Assembly (NCBI GenBank): GCA_032622095.1
Contig: CP136066.1
Coordinates: 63,020,609-63,084,608 of the forward strand
Source of the DNA: Siphonodentalium dalli
Taxonomy: Eukaryota > Mollusca > Scaphopoda > Gadilida > Siphonodentaliidae
Direction of reading: 5' to 3'
Length of the DNA stretch: 64,000 bases
Positions 23,956 to 33,977 of this stretch are shown one piece after another. The notes under the pieces are model-generated. The model did not search any database. It was not told the origin of the DNA and was given only the letters and a program-made list of their open reading frames with translations. The position numbers and the translations under genes are program-made. Every line of letters begins with the position of its first letter. Within the stretch, counting starts at the first letter, position 1.

Positions 23956-23959
23956 TTGG

Positions 23960-24345
23960 AGGTTACCGCGTTATAATACCGCAGTATTACCCGGTGACAC
24001 CACGTTAGAGGTGGTAAATTACTTTAAGTACAGATGTATGTGTAACTATGCCATACAACATATAAGTCCAACACGAGATCGTCTATTTGTAGCGTTGGTA
24101 GCATTGGCGATGAAAGCTGATGATTTTAGTACTTAATAATAATTTTTTAGCTGTTGTCAGTTAGGTATTTTAACTATGATTCAACTTATTTTAATTTGCA
24201 TTAAATGGGTATGCTACCCTGTGCTATGTATGTGTTTATTTATATATGTATTTGTTTTACAGTCTGTCAAAAGCTCTTCAGAGCTTGTGTTTGTAATATG
24301 TTTAAATACCTTTTATATAAAATGTATCTTATCTTATCTATCTTT
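23960..24345 (+). mobile_element. Degraded LINE 3' end
   Basis: The frame near 24000-24130 reads LEVVNYFKYRCM...RDRLFVALVALA, reminiscent of the LEVVNxFKYLG-type stretch downstream of the reverse transcriptase core in several LINE groups. It is followed by CTCTTCAGAGCTTGTGTTTGTAA and a (TATCT)n-like tail at 24326-24345, an arrangement often seen at LINE 3' ends. The peptide match is weak, so this is a tentative call. Confidence 0.4.
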
Positions 24346-25426
24346 TCGTAGTGTATACCTTGACATTGTAGTGGAGAAATCGTGGTACACACTATAAAGT
24401 GTTTGTCGAGGCCGATGCCGGCTCTAAATAAAAGGTGTAATGTCGCGTTTCTTCGTTGTTTCTCAGCGGATGTGAATGCGATTTGGTATGTGTGTCAGGG
24501 TTGGGACATGGATGATTGAATACATGCACATTTGATTTGTTTTCTAATTTAGAAATTTCGGGTAGAAGATTTTTAAAAATCGAGATGGCTAATCCCATAC
24601 TGTGCCACGGTAATATTTCACCGAATGCCATGTTATCAGATGAGAAAGGCAGTGATTAATCCTCGATTACTCTATTATTTGATTGAGTCTCTGAGTGAGA
24701 TCAATTAAAAAGTGATCATCGACAATCGTTGTTGTTGTATGTAAATTCCTCCGTTGTCTTCGGAGCACCCTGCTCTCATGACACAGGTTGAAGAATAAGT
24801 AATATAGTTGGCACTGCGCACACATGTGTCTGTCACGAGGCCGAACGTCTTTCCATATCTCCATATGTAGTTATCTCCCTTCGCAAACAGACCGGAAGTC
24901 ACGTATTAATTTCCAAAACAAAAACGTACACACTACCTGAATTTTGTCTCATGGTATAGAAAATATAGGAAAAATTATATGACGTCATCATTCACATGCG
25001 CCTTAAGTACAAACACCCATTGGGTGGTTGCTATTATTTCTGTATCTCACCGCTCAAAATCGATAATTGATAATCATTATAGGCATGTGTTATTTCGGAA
25101 TAATAATTGGTAATTATACTGCCATGGTGTAACCGGGGAAGTATATTATTTTTCTATTGTGGCCGTTTTCCGTTTAACTGGAAATACTAAGAAACTAATG
25201 GCAGTAGCAACGCGAAATCTCCAGCGAATGTAGGCATCTAAGGCCTACTGAAATTAAACATATCCGGATTTCGGCCCAACGGTTTTTTTCGGAGTTATCG
25301 CCCTTTTACGATTAGTATACTTCCATGGTAACCAAGGATGTATATTGTTTTTATATTGAGGCAGTGTTCCGTTTAATTGGAAATATCGCCATTTTACGAT
25401 TATTTTTCATTATTATTATTATACTG
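24346..25426. other. No gene seen
   Basis: AT-rich sequence. Two loosely similar pieces, TGGTGTAACCGGGGAAGTATATT near 25125 and TGGTAACCAAGGATGTATATTG near 25327, suggest a ~200-bp degenerate duplication. No supported coding region. Confidence 0.4.
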
Positions 25427-25740
25427 GACACTTTTTCAAAGCCTTAATATCTGAAAGTATGAGGAGAAGCAAACTAAAAATTGGTATTTATGTTGGGGCT
25501 AATGACTTCTAACTAATTGTCATATAACGGATATTGTCCGCCTTTCCCCTAGAAGTTATATCGCTTTATCTAACATAAAATGTCATTTTAATTTCTCAGA
25601 AATTATGAGGAGCAGGGCATCTAAATTTGGATCATATGCACACATCGATATGCCCTACAGACCACGGCATCAAAACTTGTGTCCGCGCTTTCCCTGCGGA
25701 GTTACCGACCATAGATAGGCATACACCATACACTAGGATG
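25427..25740 (+). repeat. Dispersed repeat, copy upstream of the LINE 3' end
   Basis: This block (ATATCTGAAAGTATGAGG, then ACGGATATTGTCCGC, AAAATGTCATTTTA, AAATTATGAGGAGCAG, and ACTTGTGTCCGCGCTTTCCC) is repeated in the same orientation at 31937-32260. The two copies bracket the 5.3-kb LINE but at unequal distances, so they are not its target duplications. Confidence 0.65.
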
Positions 25741-26104
25741 TATGAACGCAGGGTTTTGTTTCTTTTGTCTTCCAACGGTTTAAAATATTTACCGCATATT
25801 CCATATGGAAAGAGTGATGTGGACCGGATTGTATCGCTTAAAGGTTTTTCACCGATGAAAGGTTGGGTAGAAAAATTCACATGTTTTTCCTGCCAATGAA
25901 AGAGCAAGGTGATGCAGCATCAGGTACGTCCGTATACTGTAGGTAGTCCCCTAATGTTTGACCGCTCTACTGTAAAAGCAATCAGACCAACCGAGAGTGC
26001 GCGTCGGGATGGGTTGAGACTTTTGGAAAATTCCACCGAAAATCGTAAAGGGAACAATTTGGCAAAATTCAAACATCAAGATAAAACATTTTGACGACCG
26101 ATTT
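25741..26104. other. No gene; sequence beside the LINE 3' end
   Basis: Part of this may be LINE 3' untranslated sequence, but I cannot place the element's 3' boundary because no clear tail or target-site duplication is visible. Short open frames on both strands overlap each other and show no known domain. Confidence 0.35.
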
Positions 26105-26112
26105 TCTATTTT

Positions 26113-29100
26113 TTAAGAGCGAAAATATGCATGCCACAATCGAGATGTAGCCGATATAATGAAGTTCAGGAAGGAGTCAATATCAATCAGCACAGACTTC
26201 AGTTCATCATTGATGAGTGATAAATGAAGTAAGACCATATTGGTGGAAGATAGCCGATCAATAAGAATGAATGGGTGTACCCCAAACTGGTTAATGATAC
26301 CATAGAACATGTCGTTTCTTATATTTACAAGATACTGGCAATCGATGAGTATATGTTCTACGATATCGGTGTATGAAAGTTCACAGACAGACCGTGCAGA
26401 ATCCAGCATCTGAGGAAGTGGTTGCTTCAATAACACTTGCTAGTGTGTGGTATGATCGCCTGTTGTTTGGGAATTTTCTACAAAGGTACCAAATAGGTGA
26501 GACTTGCAGCGTGTCATGTCATTTTACAAATCGATTGAATGATGGGTCAGTACTTATTCTTGATTACCAAGCGAATTCGTCTGCATTATGTATAGTACAT
26601 CTTATTCGTCTTTTCCATGATAATTTCGGAATGAATGTGCCAAATTGGACATATGCAGTTAGGGCATCCGTCATGTCGTGCTTTTCGATGATCGAAATAA
26701 TATTACATAACACTGACGAATTTTTGTCATATGGTGGTGTGTAGATGCACTCATAAAGGCGCCTGCGAAAGACGTTTTTGCATGCCTTTCCCGTAGGAAC
26801 ACGACACAAGCCACCGAACAGAGAAAGCTTCCTGGCTTCTATGATTGACTCCAAAGACGAAGTTCCCAACAGACCAAGGACAATATCTGTTCTACATCTC
26901 GGCGATAGGCCTTGGATACGTTTTAAACAGAAGCGATGGATTCTTTCCAGCTTGGTTACATTACAAACTGACGTGTTGTACAAAAACTCCGACCCATAGA
27001 GGCCACTTGAAAGTACAATTGACTTGTAAATCATCAAGGAGCTAATGGGTGTGGTTCCACCCGCATATAGTCCAGCATTGCTGATCATTAGGAATGTTGA
27101 ACGAAGTTTTGAGCACATGGAATCTGTGAGTGTGTTTTGACGGTTAGTTTTCTCCAAAGGTATTCCAAGATGGACGATCACGTCTGTTTCTAGAATAGGA
27201 ACATTGTTAATTAACCAAGATCGCGAATTAGCTGGATTGAGTGGTTTTCCATCGAATACGATAACTTTACATTTCTGTTGATTGTAAATAAACCGCCATT
27301 TCCTACTATATGAGCTACATATATCACATAGCTTTTGAAGACCGTAATATGATAGAGAAAGTAAGGTCATATCATCGGCTTGGTCGGTGACGAGCAATTT
27401 ATTTCGTGTAGCATGGGGCCAAAGCCTGACAGCTCAAGTTCTCGAAGCAAATCATCATTGAATATTGCATATATTGCATATAAAATCGGCGAAAGGGTCC
27501 TCCTTGTCTTGCGCCTTGTTTGATATATATTATTCTGGACGATAGATTATCATAACGCACTGTGCAAGTTACGCCGGTCAAAATTTCGTTACATAATTTA
27601 AGTATATTGCCAGTGAAACCACGCAAACATAGTTTCATAAGTAGTCCGTTCGTCCATACAGTGTCGAATGCTTTGTGCACATCTAAAAAACAGGCGAACA
27701 TGCGTGAGTTTTGTTCATCAGCATAAGATATGCTCTCCTGTATTACATAGGAAGACATGAGACAACTGATATTTTTCTGAAACCCGTGTTGCAATGGATG
27801 CGTTGATATCAAGAGTGGGCAATTCCTTTCGATACGAGCAAGTAAAGTCTTTTCTAATATTGTGTATATAACCGGAAGTAAGGTTATCGCTCTATAGCTG
27901 TCAAACTTTGTCTTTGGTTTCCCACCCCCTTTATAGAGTGAAACAATCACACCAAGCTTTGCTTGGCTGGGAATACACGGAAGAGATAGCATGACGGATA
28001 AAAGCTTGGCTATATGCACATGTAGATATGGTCCGCCGTATATGATATGTTCATATCAGATCGTGTCGTAACCTGCAGCTTTTCCGGTTTTCGTTGCCTT
28101 AAGTACATCGGACAATTCATGTACAGAGACAGGATAGTTCAATATTCTATCGAGCTTCCCATCACTTGTCTCGCTTAACAACTCTGTTATTTTGCTATTT
28201 GTTTCAGCATAGTGGGTGGCATCAAATTTAGTAGAAATCAGAGGACAATATAAATTTTCGTAATAGTCAGCCCACGCTTCGGAAATATGTGTCGGTGTTC
28301 TCAGTGTGTTGCCATTGACGTCGAAAAGGCTGTTACATGGGGCTTTTCTTTTTGACCTTAAAGAATTGAACTTTCGAAAAAAGAGGGTTTGGTCTATTTC
28401 GGCTGCTTTATCTATCTCCTCATTTTGTGCGGAAATGAATTGCAAGTTACATTTACGAAGTTCTTTTCTGAAAATTCGTTTAGCTGTTTTGTATCTGACA
28501 TAGCTGTTTAAATTTAAATTATCGGCCCTAGGTCTGCCTTCTGAAACCCATAAATGTCGTTCAGAGCGCATATTGCTGTGAAGTATTTTCAGGGTCGAGT
28601 TCCAGTAGGGTTTTAAGAAAGGTTTAAATGATTTTTGCGGAATAGCGCTATCAGACGCAATACGAATGGCTGTGATTGTCCTATCATACAAAAGAGTCAG
28701 GTCAGCTTCGTTTCGAGCGATGCAAGCAGGTAAAGAGCGTTCTAGACTCAAATGGTATCGAGACAACAATACATCGTTTGCGAGGAATTTTTTCCAGTCC
28801 CATGAGACATTATTTGGATTATCATTCGTGCAAGTCATTCTGCAATACGAAATTTCCATGAGTATGGGCCTGTGGTTGGAAACATTAGAGGCACTATCGT
28901 CAATCACCATAATACGTTTGAGTCTTTTCATATCTTCTTCAGATATTATAATATGATCGATAGTAGTACCATAAGTTCCATCCACCGACACAAACGTAGA
29001 ACGACTACCCTCACATCGGTCCGAAGAGTTCGCTGAGGTGAATTTTTTTGCATCCAGCATCAGTTTGAAACACCTATTTCGAGAATCGGATTTGTTCAAG

Positions 29101-29627
29101 TTCCCATTAAAGTCACCCATGACTATGACATTTCCAAGAGCAGAGTACAAATCTATTATGTCTGAGATTTTCTGCACATATTCCTTATAAAAATCTACCG
29201 AGTAATTTGTTGACGGGAGATATACTTGGAAAATGTAGAGAAAGTTGTGACGGGAAAGTTGAATTTGGATTCCACATATACGATCGTCTTCATAATCTAT
29301 GGTCGATACAATACTATTGTGACGTTTATGCCAAAATAAACCAACACCTCCCTTGTATCTGCCACGTTGAAATGGGAGTCGTTGAGAAGCAGCACATACC
29401 GCATGAAATGAATAGTTACGGTGTATTGATTCTAAGAATGAAACATTATGTTCGTGTAACCAATGTTCACTAATACCAAATACATCTATGTTTTTGTTTT
29501 CTAACATATAAGAAAGGTAGTTACTGCTGCCAAAAATACCGGTAGCATTCCATGTTCCAGGACTAGAGATTCCATCGCAAAACAAACAACAACAAAAAAA
29601 CAAAACATAAAACAAAAAATAAAACAA
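26113..29627 (-). pseudogene. LINE ORF2: endonuclease, reverse transcriptase, zinc-like tail
   Basis: The first frame (28056-29627, 523 residues) carries the endonuclease: TWNATGIFGSS, ISEHWL (Glu54), VMGDFNGN (Asp172, Asn174), IDHIII (Asp224) and SNHRPI (His252). It ends with the start of the reverse transcriptase (KTGKAAGYDTI) at an in-frame TGA at 28056-28058; the frame continues right after it. The second frame (27399-28019) has YRAITLLPVIYTILEKTL and FLDVHKAFD (near 27680) and GARQGG. A frameshift at about 27500 and another near 27400 follow. The third frame (26564-27397) has QADDM where YADD or FADD is usual, so the catalytic aspartates are kept but the aromatic residue is not. The tail, FCTVC then VEHILIDC near 26370-26330, is split by a further frameshift. 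N-terminal residues 1-20 are encoded by a simple-sequence tract, so the true start is uncertain. Function: target-primed reverse transcription, inactive in this copy. Confidence 0.85.
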
Positions 29628-29638
29628 AAAATCTGCAT
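29577..29638. repeat. A-rich (AAAAC)n-like simple sequence between ORF1 and ORF2
   Basis: AAAACAAACAACAACAAAAA and similar words run for about 60 bp on the plus strand, which is T-rich in LINE sense. It lies at the junction of ORF1 and ORF2, where it encodes an artificial Phe/Cys-rich leader. Confidence 0.7.
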
Positions 29639-29737
29639 GTAAGAAACAAAGTGATAATAGTTCAATCTAAATTGCCGGCTAGGAAGTGACAATGGATACA
29701 TGTATATTGCATCTCATTTCATCAATTAATGTTTGAG

Positions 29738-30307
29738 TTAACCCTCGTGACCAAATAACACGCCACTCATGTTGATGCTATTAACGTCTGTGTAAGAGTT
29801 ACTTGAATATTGGTGGTCCATGTAGTTATAGGAGTTATATCGAGTGTCGCTATATCCACGTCCGTCCGTACTGTCACTACGCCTGATGTCGCACTTAGCG
29901 AATGCACGCTCCGATAACCAAAATCTACAAAATGTATGTCGACCCTGCCAAAAGTTATCATCAAACACCAATGATACATCCTCATGATGCACGTTTATCC
30001 TGGCAGATACGTATCTGTTAGCACCAGAGCCACGGAAAACACGCACAATAGAGAAGCGAACACCGAAGTTGTCTATGTGATCCTCAATGTCACGCACAGT
30101 GGTATCAGATTCTAATTTTCCAACGAAAATTCTCCTGGTTCGAATAGGTCGTTCGTTCCTGCCAGCACTACTACGGTTCCCGCTGTCTCGAGAGTAACTG
30201 TTGTGGTTAAATGAATCATGATTCATTATAGAAGGATGCCGTTGTGAATTAGAATTATAAGGTGATTTGGCTTGCGAAATGCGCGAATCGTTACGGCGTT
30301 TTGACAT
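29738..30307 (-). CDS. LINE ORF1 distal part, RRM-like RNA-binding domain
   Basis: A 189-residue frame that overlaps the SGNH frame by 82 bp. It starts MSKRRNDSRISQAK, with a basic Ser/Asn/Arg-rich N-terminus (about 50 residues). An RRM-like fold follows: RRIFVGKLESDTTVRDIEDH resembles RNP2 and helix 1, and ANRYVSARINVH resembles RNP1, near residues 57-115. The tail is rich in Asp, Ser, Tyr and Asn. It is probably the nucleic-acid-binding part of ORF1, either fused to SGNH in the intact element and separated here by a frameshift, or translated as an overlapping frame. The LINE's ORF2 begins about 100 bp further on, after an A/T-rich simple-sequence tract. Confidence 0.6.
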   Translation of the reverse strand: MSKRRNDSRISQAKSPYNSNSQRHPSIMNHDSFNHNSYSRDSGNRSSAGRNERPIRTRRIFVGKLESDTTVRDIEDHIDNFGVRFSIVRVFRGSGANRYVSARINVHHEDVSLVFDDNFWQGRHTFCRFWLSERAFAKCDIRRSDSTDGRGYSDTRYNSYNYMDHQYSSNSYTDVNSINMSGVLFGHEG

Positions 30308-31194
30308 GGCAGTACATAATCATAAGGTGATTGGTCAGATTGTTTATTAGAAATATCTGGCTTTGGTGGTGGTGGTGGTGGTGATGGTGGTGGTGTTGTA
30401 ACTGAAGAAGACGGTTTAGGCCTGTGTGGATTGGCAGCATAGTTGAAGGCGTCTCTTATGATCGCTCTGCCTTCTTGGTTTAGGTGAAGTCCTTTACGAT
30501 CTCGTTTACTAAACAGTCGTGGATTTGTACCATGGGCATCTGAGAATTTATCGGAGATATCAGCAAATGTATAATTTGGGTTTCGACTGCACATATCAGA
30601 GAGGAATTCGTTGATGATGAACACGGCAGAATTATGGTCACCCGCATGATCGTTGTTTCCTATTCTGGGAGGTATGCTGAAAATTGTCACTTTCGCATTC
30701 GGGATAAGTTTAGCTATTTTTGCTTGAGCTTCAATGATGTCCATTATGACTTCATTAGAATTGAAGTTTGTGTGTGTGATGTCGTTTGTTCCTAGGTGAA
30801 TTAGCACTGATTTTATCTTTGGAAGTGATTTTTCAGCAAAGACTTCAACCGATTTAAGGAGTTCTGCTATCTTTCCAAACGAAGTACCACTTACAGATAA
30901 ATTTTTAGCATTCTGGTGCGCTATGTCTATACCAGCACAATTACTCGCTCCGAGGACGATAGTGTCAATGACAGTTGTCTGCAGCTTGTTACCAGCTCCT
31001 GTTTGGTCCATTCGATTCAGTGTTTCTGTAATTACAATGTTGGTATCAGATGTGTGTCTAGGCGATGGCACTGAAGGGGTACACGCCATAGCTGGATCGG
31101 ATGAAAGAGACATATTAGCCATATTCTGAAAGTAGTTTGGTGAATGAATGGTACGGAGCACGTTATATGCGAAGCGATTCAGTTCCTCCATCAC
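30226..31194 (-). CDS. LINE ORF1, SGNH/GDSL hydrolase domain protein
   Basis: A 322-residue frame. Residues about 75-255 form an SGNH-type hydrolase. Block I reads VLGASNCAGID (Ser84 as predicted nucleophile, in GASN instead of GDS), block III reads LIHLGTNDI (residues 131-139, G-x-N-D type), and block V reads RKGLHLNQEG with His237. The usual DxxH aspartate position holds Lys234, with Asp232 two residues earlier, so the third catalytic residue is uncertain. Residues about 258-280 are a proline-rich linker. The last 35 or so residues run into the frame overlapping the RRM-like reading. In CR1-type LINEs an ORF1 esterase of this fold is known; its role in retrotransposition is unresolved. The N-terminal 70 residues have no recognised domain. 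Start chosen as the first Met before a conserved-looking helix; it could be slightly different. Confidence 0.75.
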   Translation of the reverse strand: MMEELNRFAYNVLRTIHSPNYFQNMANMSLSSDPAMACTPSVPSPRHTSDTNIVITETLNRMDQTGAGNKLQTTVIDTIVLGASNCAGIDIAHQNAKNLSVSGTSFGKIAELLKSVEVFAEKSLPKIKSVLIHLGTNDITHTNFNSNEVIMDIIEAQAKIAKLIPNAKVTIFSIPPRIGNNDHAGDHNSAVFIINEFLSDMCSRNPNYTFADISDKFSDAHGTNPRLFSKRDRKGLHLNQEGRAIIRDAFNYAANPHRPKPSSSVTTPPPSPPPPPPKPDISNKQSDQSPYDYVLPCQNAVTIRAFRKPNHLIILIHNGILL

Positions 31195-31242
31195 ATGGGA
31201 AGAGAACTTGCCAAACTCACCTCTCAGTGAGTCATCACATTG

Positions 31243-31440
31243 GTGAATATATGAATTATTATAAATAAGAGGTTACCACCCCTTTACCCCTCATAATAAG
31301 TAATATCGGTATAATATGAATGATTATAAATCAGTAGTACCACCCCTATTCCTTACAATAAGGAATATCGGTCTATATGAATTATTATAAATCAGTTGAT
31401 ACAACCCCTACCCCTTATACCAGTATATATGGATTATTCT
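31243..31440 (-). repeat. ~70-bp tandem repeat at the LINE 5' end (about 3 units)
   Basis: ATGAATTATTATAAATNAG, then a TACCACCCC-TTACC tract, then AATAAGNAATATCGGT recur about three times with a period near 70 bp. It lies 50 bp upstream of the LINE ORF1 start, in the position where some LINEs carry promoter monomers. A chance neighbour cannot be excluded. Confidence 0.65.
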
Positions 31441-31717
31441 GAAACATTGATACTATATCCATTATAAGATGTGAGTCAGTGACATGCCATGTTCGTTGAG
31501 GAATCAAACTACCAAAATAATTTCAATTTGCACAATGTTACCTTAGCAATGCTTATAGATATATCTTTCTTTATGACAAAGAGAGCGTGCGACAAATGAC
31601 GTCATGTGGGTATTTCCTCAGATAAGGGGAGCCCCCTCATTATTATACCATTATCATATCATTATCATATCATTTGCATTCGTTCTTCGGCAACTTTCGG
31701 CTCTTCTCGTCACATGT
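31441..31717. other. No gene seen
   Basis: AT-rich spacer between the LINE 5' repeat and the fold-back element, with (ATTATC)n-like low complexity near 31645-31675. Confidence 0.4.
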
Positions 31718-31930
31718 ATTAGATTCGAGTCGTCAAAAATCCGTCGTTTGAAACCAAGACGGAATTCAGACGCATCACCGACGAAGATTCGTCTGAATTG
31801 GACGGAGATTCGTCTGTGATGCGTCTCACACCGACCTAATTGTTTCAAACGTCGCATTTTTGACGCATTTAAAACAATTGTGGGTCTGGTATTAGATTCG
31901 AGTCGACAAAAATCCGTCGTTTGGAACGGG
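31718..31930. mobile_element. Fold-back element ending AAAATCCGTCGTTTGGAACGGG
   Basis: GTCAAAAATCCGTCGTTTGAAAC at about 31730 faces GTTTCAAACGTCGCATTTTTGAC at about 31841, and the sequence between (CAGACGCATCACCGACG, GATGCGTCTCACACCGAC) is also mirrored. A second AGATTCGAGTCGACAAAAATCC block follows at about 31895 and runs to GGAACGGGCCTTAT. The same terminal block occurs at 39402-39445, so this is a dispersed family without visible coding sequence. Confidence 0.55.
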
Positions 31931-31936
31931 CCTTAT

Positions 31937-32260
31937 TATTATTATACTCAACACTTTTGCAACGCCCAAATCTCTGAAAGTATTAGGATTAAAAAACTGA
32001 AGGTTGGTAAGTATGTTGGAGTAAATGAGTTCTGTGCCTTTGGCTCATAACGAATATTGTCCGCGATTACCCCGCGGAGTTATCTCCCTTTATATGAAAA
32101 CATGTCATTTTATTATCTCGGAAATTATAAGGAGCAGAGCATCGAAAATTGGACCGTATGCACGCCTCGATATGCCATACTGCCCACGGGCATCAAAACT
32201 TGTGTCCGCGCTTTCCCTGAGGAGTTACCGCCCATAAATAGGCAAATCTCTATTTGATTT
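31937..32260 (+). repeat. Dispersed repeat, second copy
   Basis: Direct repeat of 25427-25740. Shared landmarks are ATCTCTGAAAGTATTAGGA, ACGAATATTGTCCGCG, AACATGTCATTTTATTATC and ACTTGTGTCCGCGCTTTCCC. No coding function is evident. Confidence 0.65.
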
Positions 32261-33120
32261 ACTATGCTGTACTCTCGTATCATTCCAGATAACTGCATTT
32301 GGATTTCATAGTCGTGTTGATCGTTGTCAGTTTAGTCTGAGAAAGAAAATTGAACAGTGTCGGACATATATTTTGACGCTGGGATGGGGGCAAAATTTTC
32401 GATAAAAATAAGTTTTGATTGACATTAATCTATTTAAGTATGTGGATTCTCCGAAAGAAAACAAACCCACACCGGAAAGGAGTTTTGAAATCCGAGAAGA
32501 AATGCAAGAGTTACGGGCCCTCAAAGTTTGCAATTTGGGCCCATGTGCTTGTGACCACATCTCCTCCGAAGATGTCGAAGTTTGGATGTCAACTGATACG
32601 CCAACGTGTGCGGACGGAAGAGGGCACGCGGTGGGCCAAATTTTGCCAGTTTCGCTTCATTGTTGTGGGTCTGGGGAGGGGTAGTCCGTGGTACCAATTT
32701 TGAAGCTGAAAACAGATCGTAAATCCGTTGGAAAATGGCGGAGATTTTAGCCGTCAAGTTTGAATTTGGGCCCATATGCTTTCCAATAATCAAAGTGTTA
32801 ACCGTCTCCAAATCAGATGAAATTTACACTATGCAATCTATGTCAGCAGAAAATCACAAAAATTTTAAAATCCGTTGGAAACTAACGGAGTTACATGGCC
32901 TCAAACTTAGCATTTTGTGCCAGGGGTTGATGTTTTCCCAATCCCGTCACCCAATTTCGAGGCAGGGGTGGGGTCACGTCCAAACACTTGAGATCAACAT
33001 ACACATGTTAGGACAACATATAATCACCATACTTCATATTTTCCGTCCATAAACTGCGATTCTTTCCACTCATGATTGTTCCTATTATTATACTTCCATG
33101 TGCAGCTTTAAAGACCCTAT
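32261..33120. other. No gene; degenerate CCGTTGGAAA-type repeats
   Basis: TCCGTTGGAAAATGGCGGAG near 32725 and TCCGTTGGAAACTAACGGAG near 32872, each followed by a GCCGTCAAGTT or GCCTCAAACTT word, indicate a ~150-bp degenerate repeat. Overlapping open frames on both strands near 32415-32810 come from this low-information sequence and are not supported as genes. Confidence 0.45.
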
Positions 33121-33277
33121 GTCAGAGCATTCTGTTATATATGTGAGTTTCCCATAAGGAGCCTCACATATATAACACAATGCACTGGCTTAATAGTCAA
33201 TGTATATAATGTTAGGCCAATGTATTCTCTTATATATGCAAGTCTCCTGGATGACTCATATTTATAAATGCATTGGC
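33121..33277. repeat. Two degraded copies of the 69-bp hairpin
   Basis: 33121-33189 (GCATTCTGTTATATATGTGAG facing CTCACATATATAACACAATGC) and 33216-33277 (GCCAATGTATTCTCTTATAT facing ATAAATGCATTGGC) are diverged members of the hairpin family at 3197, 40382 and 40529. A half-hairpin lies at about 43222-43249. Confidence 0.65.
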
Positions 33278-33854
33278 ACATGGTTTTCACAAAATTTCTA
33301 CTGTTACTATTTGATAATTTTAATGATTAAGTTATTGTTATTTTATATCTGTTTTACCTCTAATGTTCATTGTTAAAGATGGTCTATCTCAACAAGTGTT
33401 TTAAAGTTTTGTGGGTGAACACTTCTATCAATTAATATTGATTGTAATTCAAATATTTTCTGATATAATGCAATGATGAAATGGGACATTATTACTATTT
33501 TTAGAAATGACAGTTCAGGCAATATCAGATAGATATTTTTATAATTATCCCAGTGCTACGTGTACTAGTATGCTTCAGATGTCCTATTGTTTGTTTGTAC
33601 TGTAGTTAGATCGATCATACATGTTTCTACCAGAACAGGTTCAAAATATAATCACTATTAATCGATAGAAGTGTTTCCTGGCAGGGGTCTTTGATTCATG
33701 TATTTATACCGAGGAATCAATATAAATGTAATATGAAGAAATAGACCATCATCAAATTTTATTGAATAAATAGTTATTGAATTAAATCAGTCTAGTATTT
33801 TTTATACATCCTTTTGTAAAAAAGGCGGTATGGTTATTAGTCCATATGTCCTCG
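33278..33854. other. No gene seen
   Basis: AT-rich sequence with no open frame or repeat that I can support. Confidence 0.4.
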
Positions 33855-33977
33855 CATGAAGTAAGTGTCCAAAATAAATAGCAATAGAGATGTCACATGA
33901 AGTAAGTGTCCAAAATAAATAGTAATAGAGATGTCACATGAAGTAAGTGTCCAAAATAAATAGTAATAGAGATGTCT
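33855..33977 (+). repeat. 41-bp tandem repeat, three units
   Basis: The unit CATGAAGTAAGTGTCCAAAA-TAAATAG-AATAGAGATGTCA starts at 33855, 33896 and 33937. The copies are nearly identical, so the expansion is recent. Confidence 0.9.

Larger units (their letters stand above)
26105..31440 (-). mobile_element. Nearly full-length CR1-like LINE with SGNH and RRM in ORF1
   Basis: Reading on minus there are, in order: a ~70-bp tandem repeat (31243-31440, possibly 5' untranslated), ORF1 with an SGNH hydrolase domain, a proline-rich linker and an RRM-like frame, then ORF2 with apurinic-type endonuclease, reverse transcriptase and a C-terminal zinc-like motif. The SGNH-bearing ORF1 is known from CR1-type LINEs, and this with the ORF2 layout supports a CR1-like assignment. 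I cannot name the family without a search. ORF1 and most of ORF2 are open, with one stop and three apparent frameshifts, so the insertion is fairly young but probably inactive. The 3' boundary is unclear. Confidence 0.85.

Noticed and set aside
26373-26744. Plus-strand frame of 123 codons within the LINE
   Set aside because: Shadow of ORF2 on the opposite strand.
25427-32260. Long terminal repeats around the LINE at 26-31 kb
   Set aside because: The two similar flanks are diverged, lie at unequal distances and the element is a non-LTR type, so they are an unrelated dispersed repeat.
33855-33977. CRISPR-like array
   Set aside because: Units are contiguous at 41 bp with no spacers, and the genome is eukaryotic.
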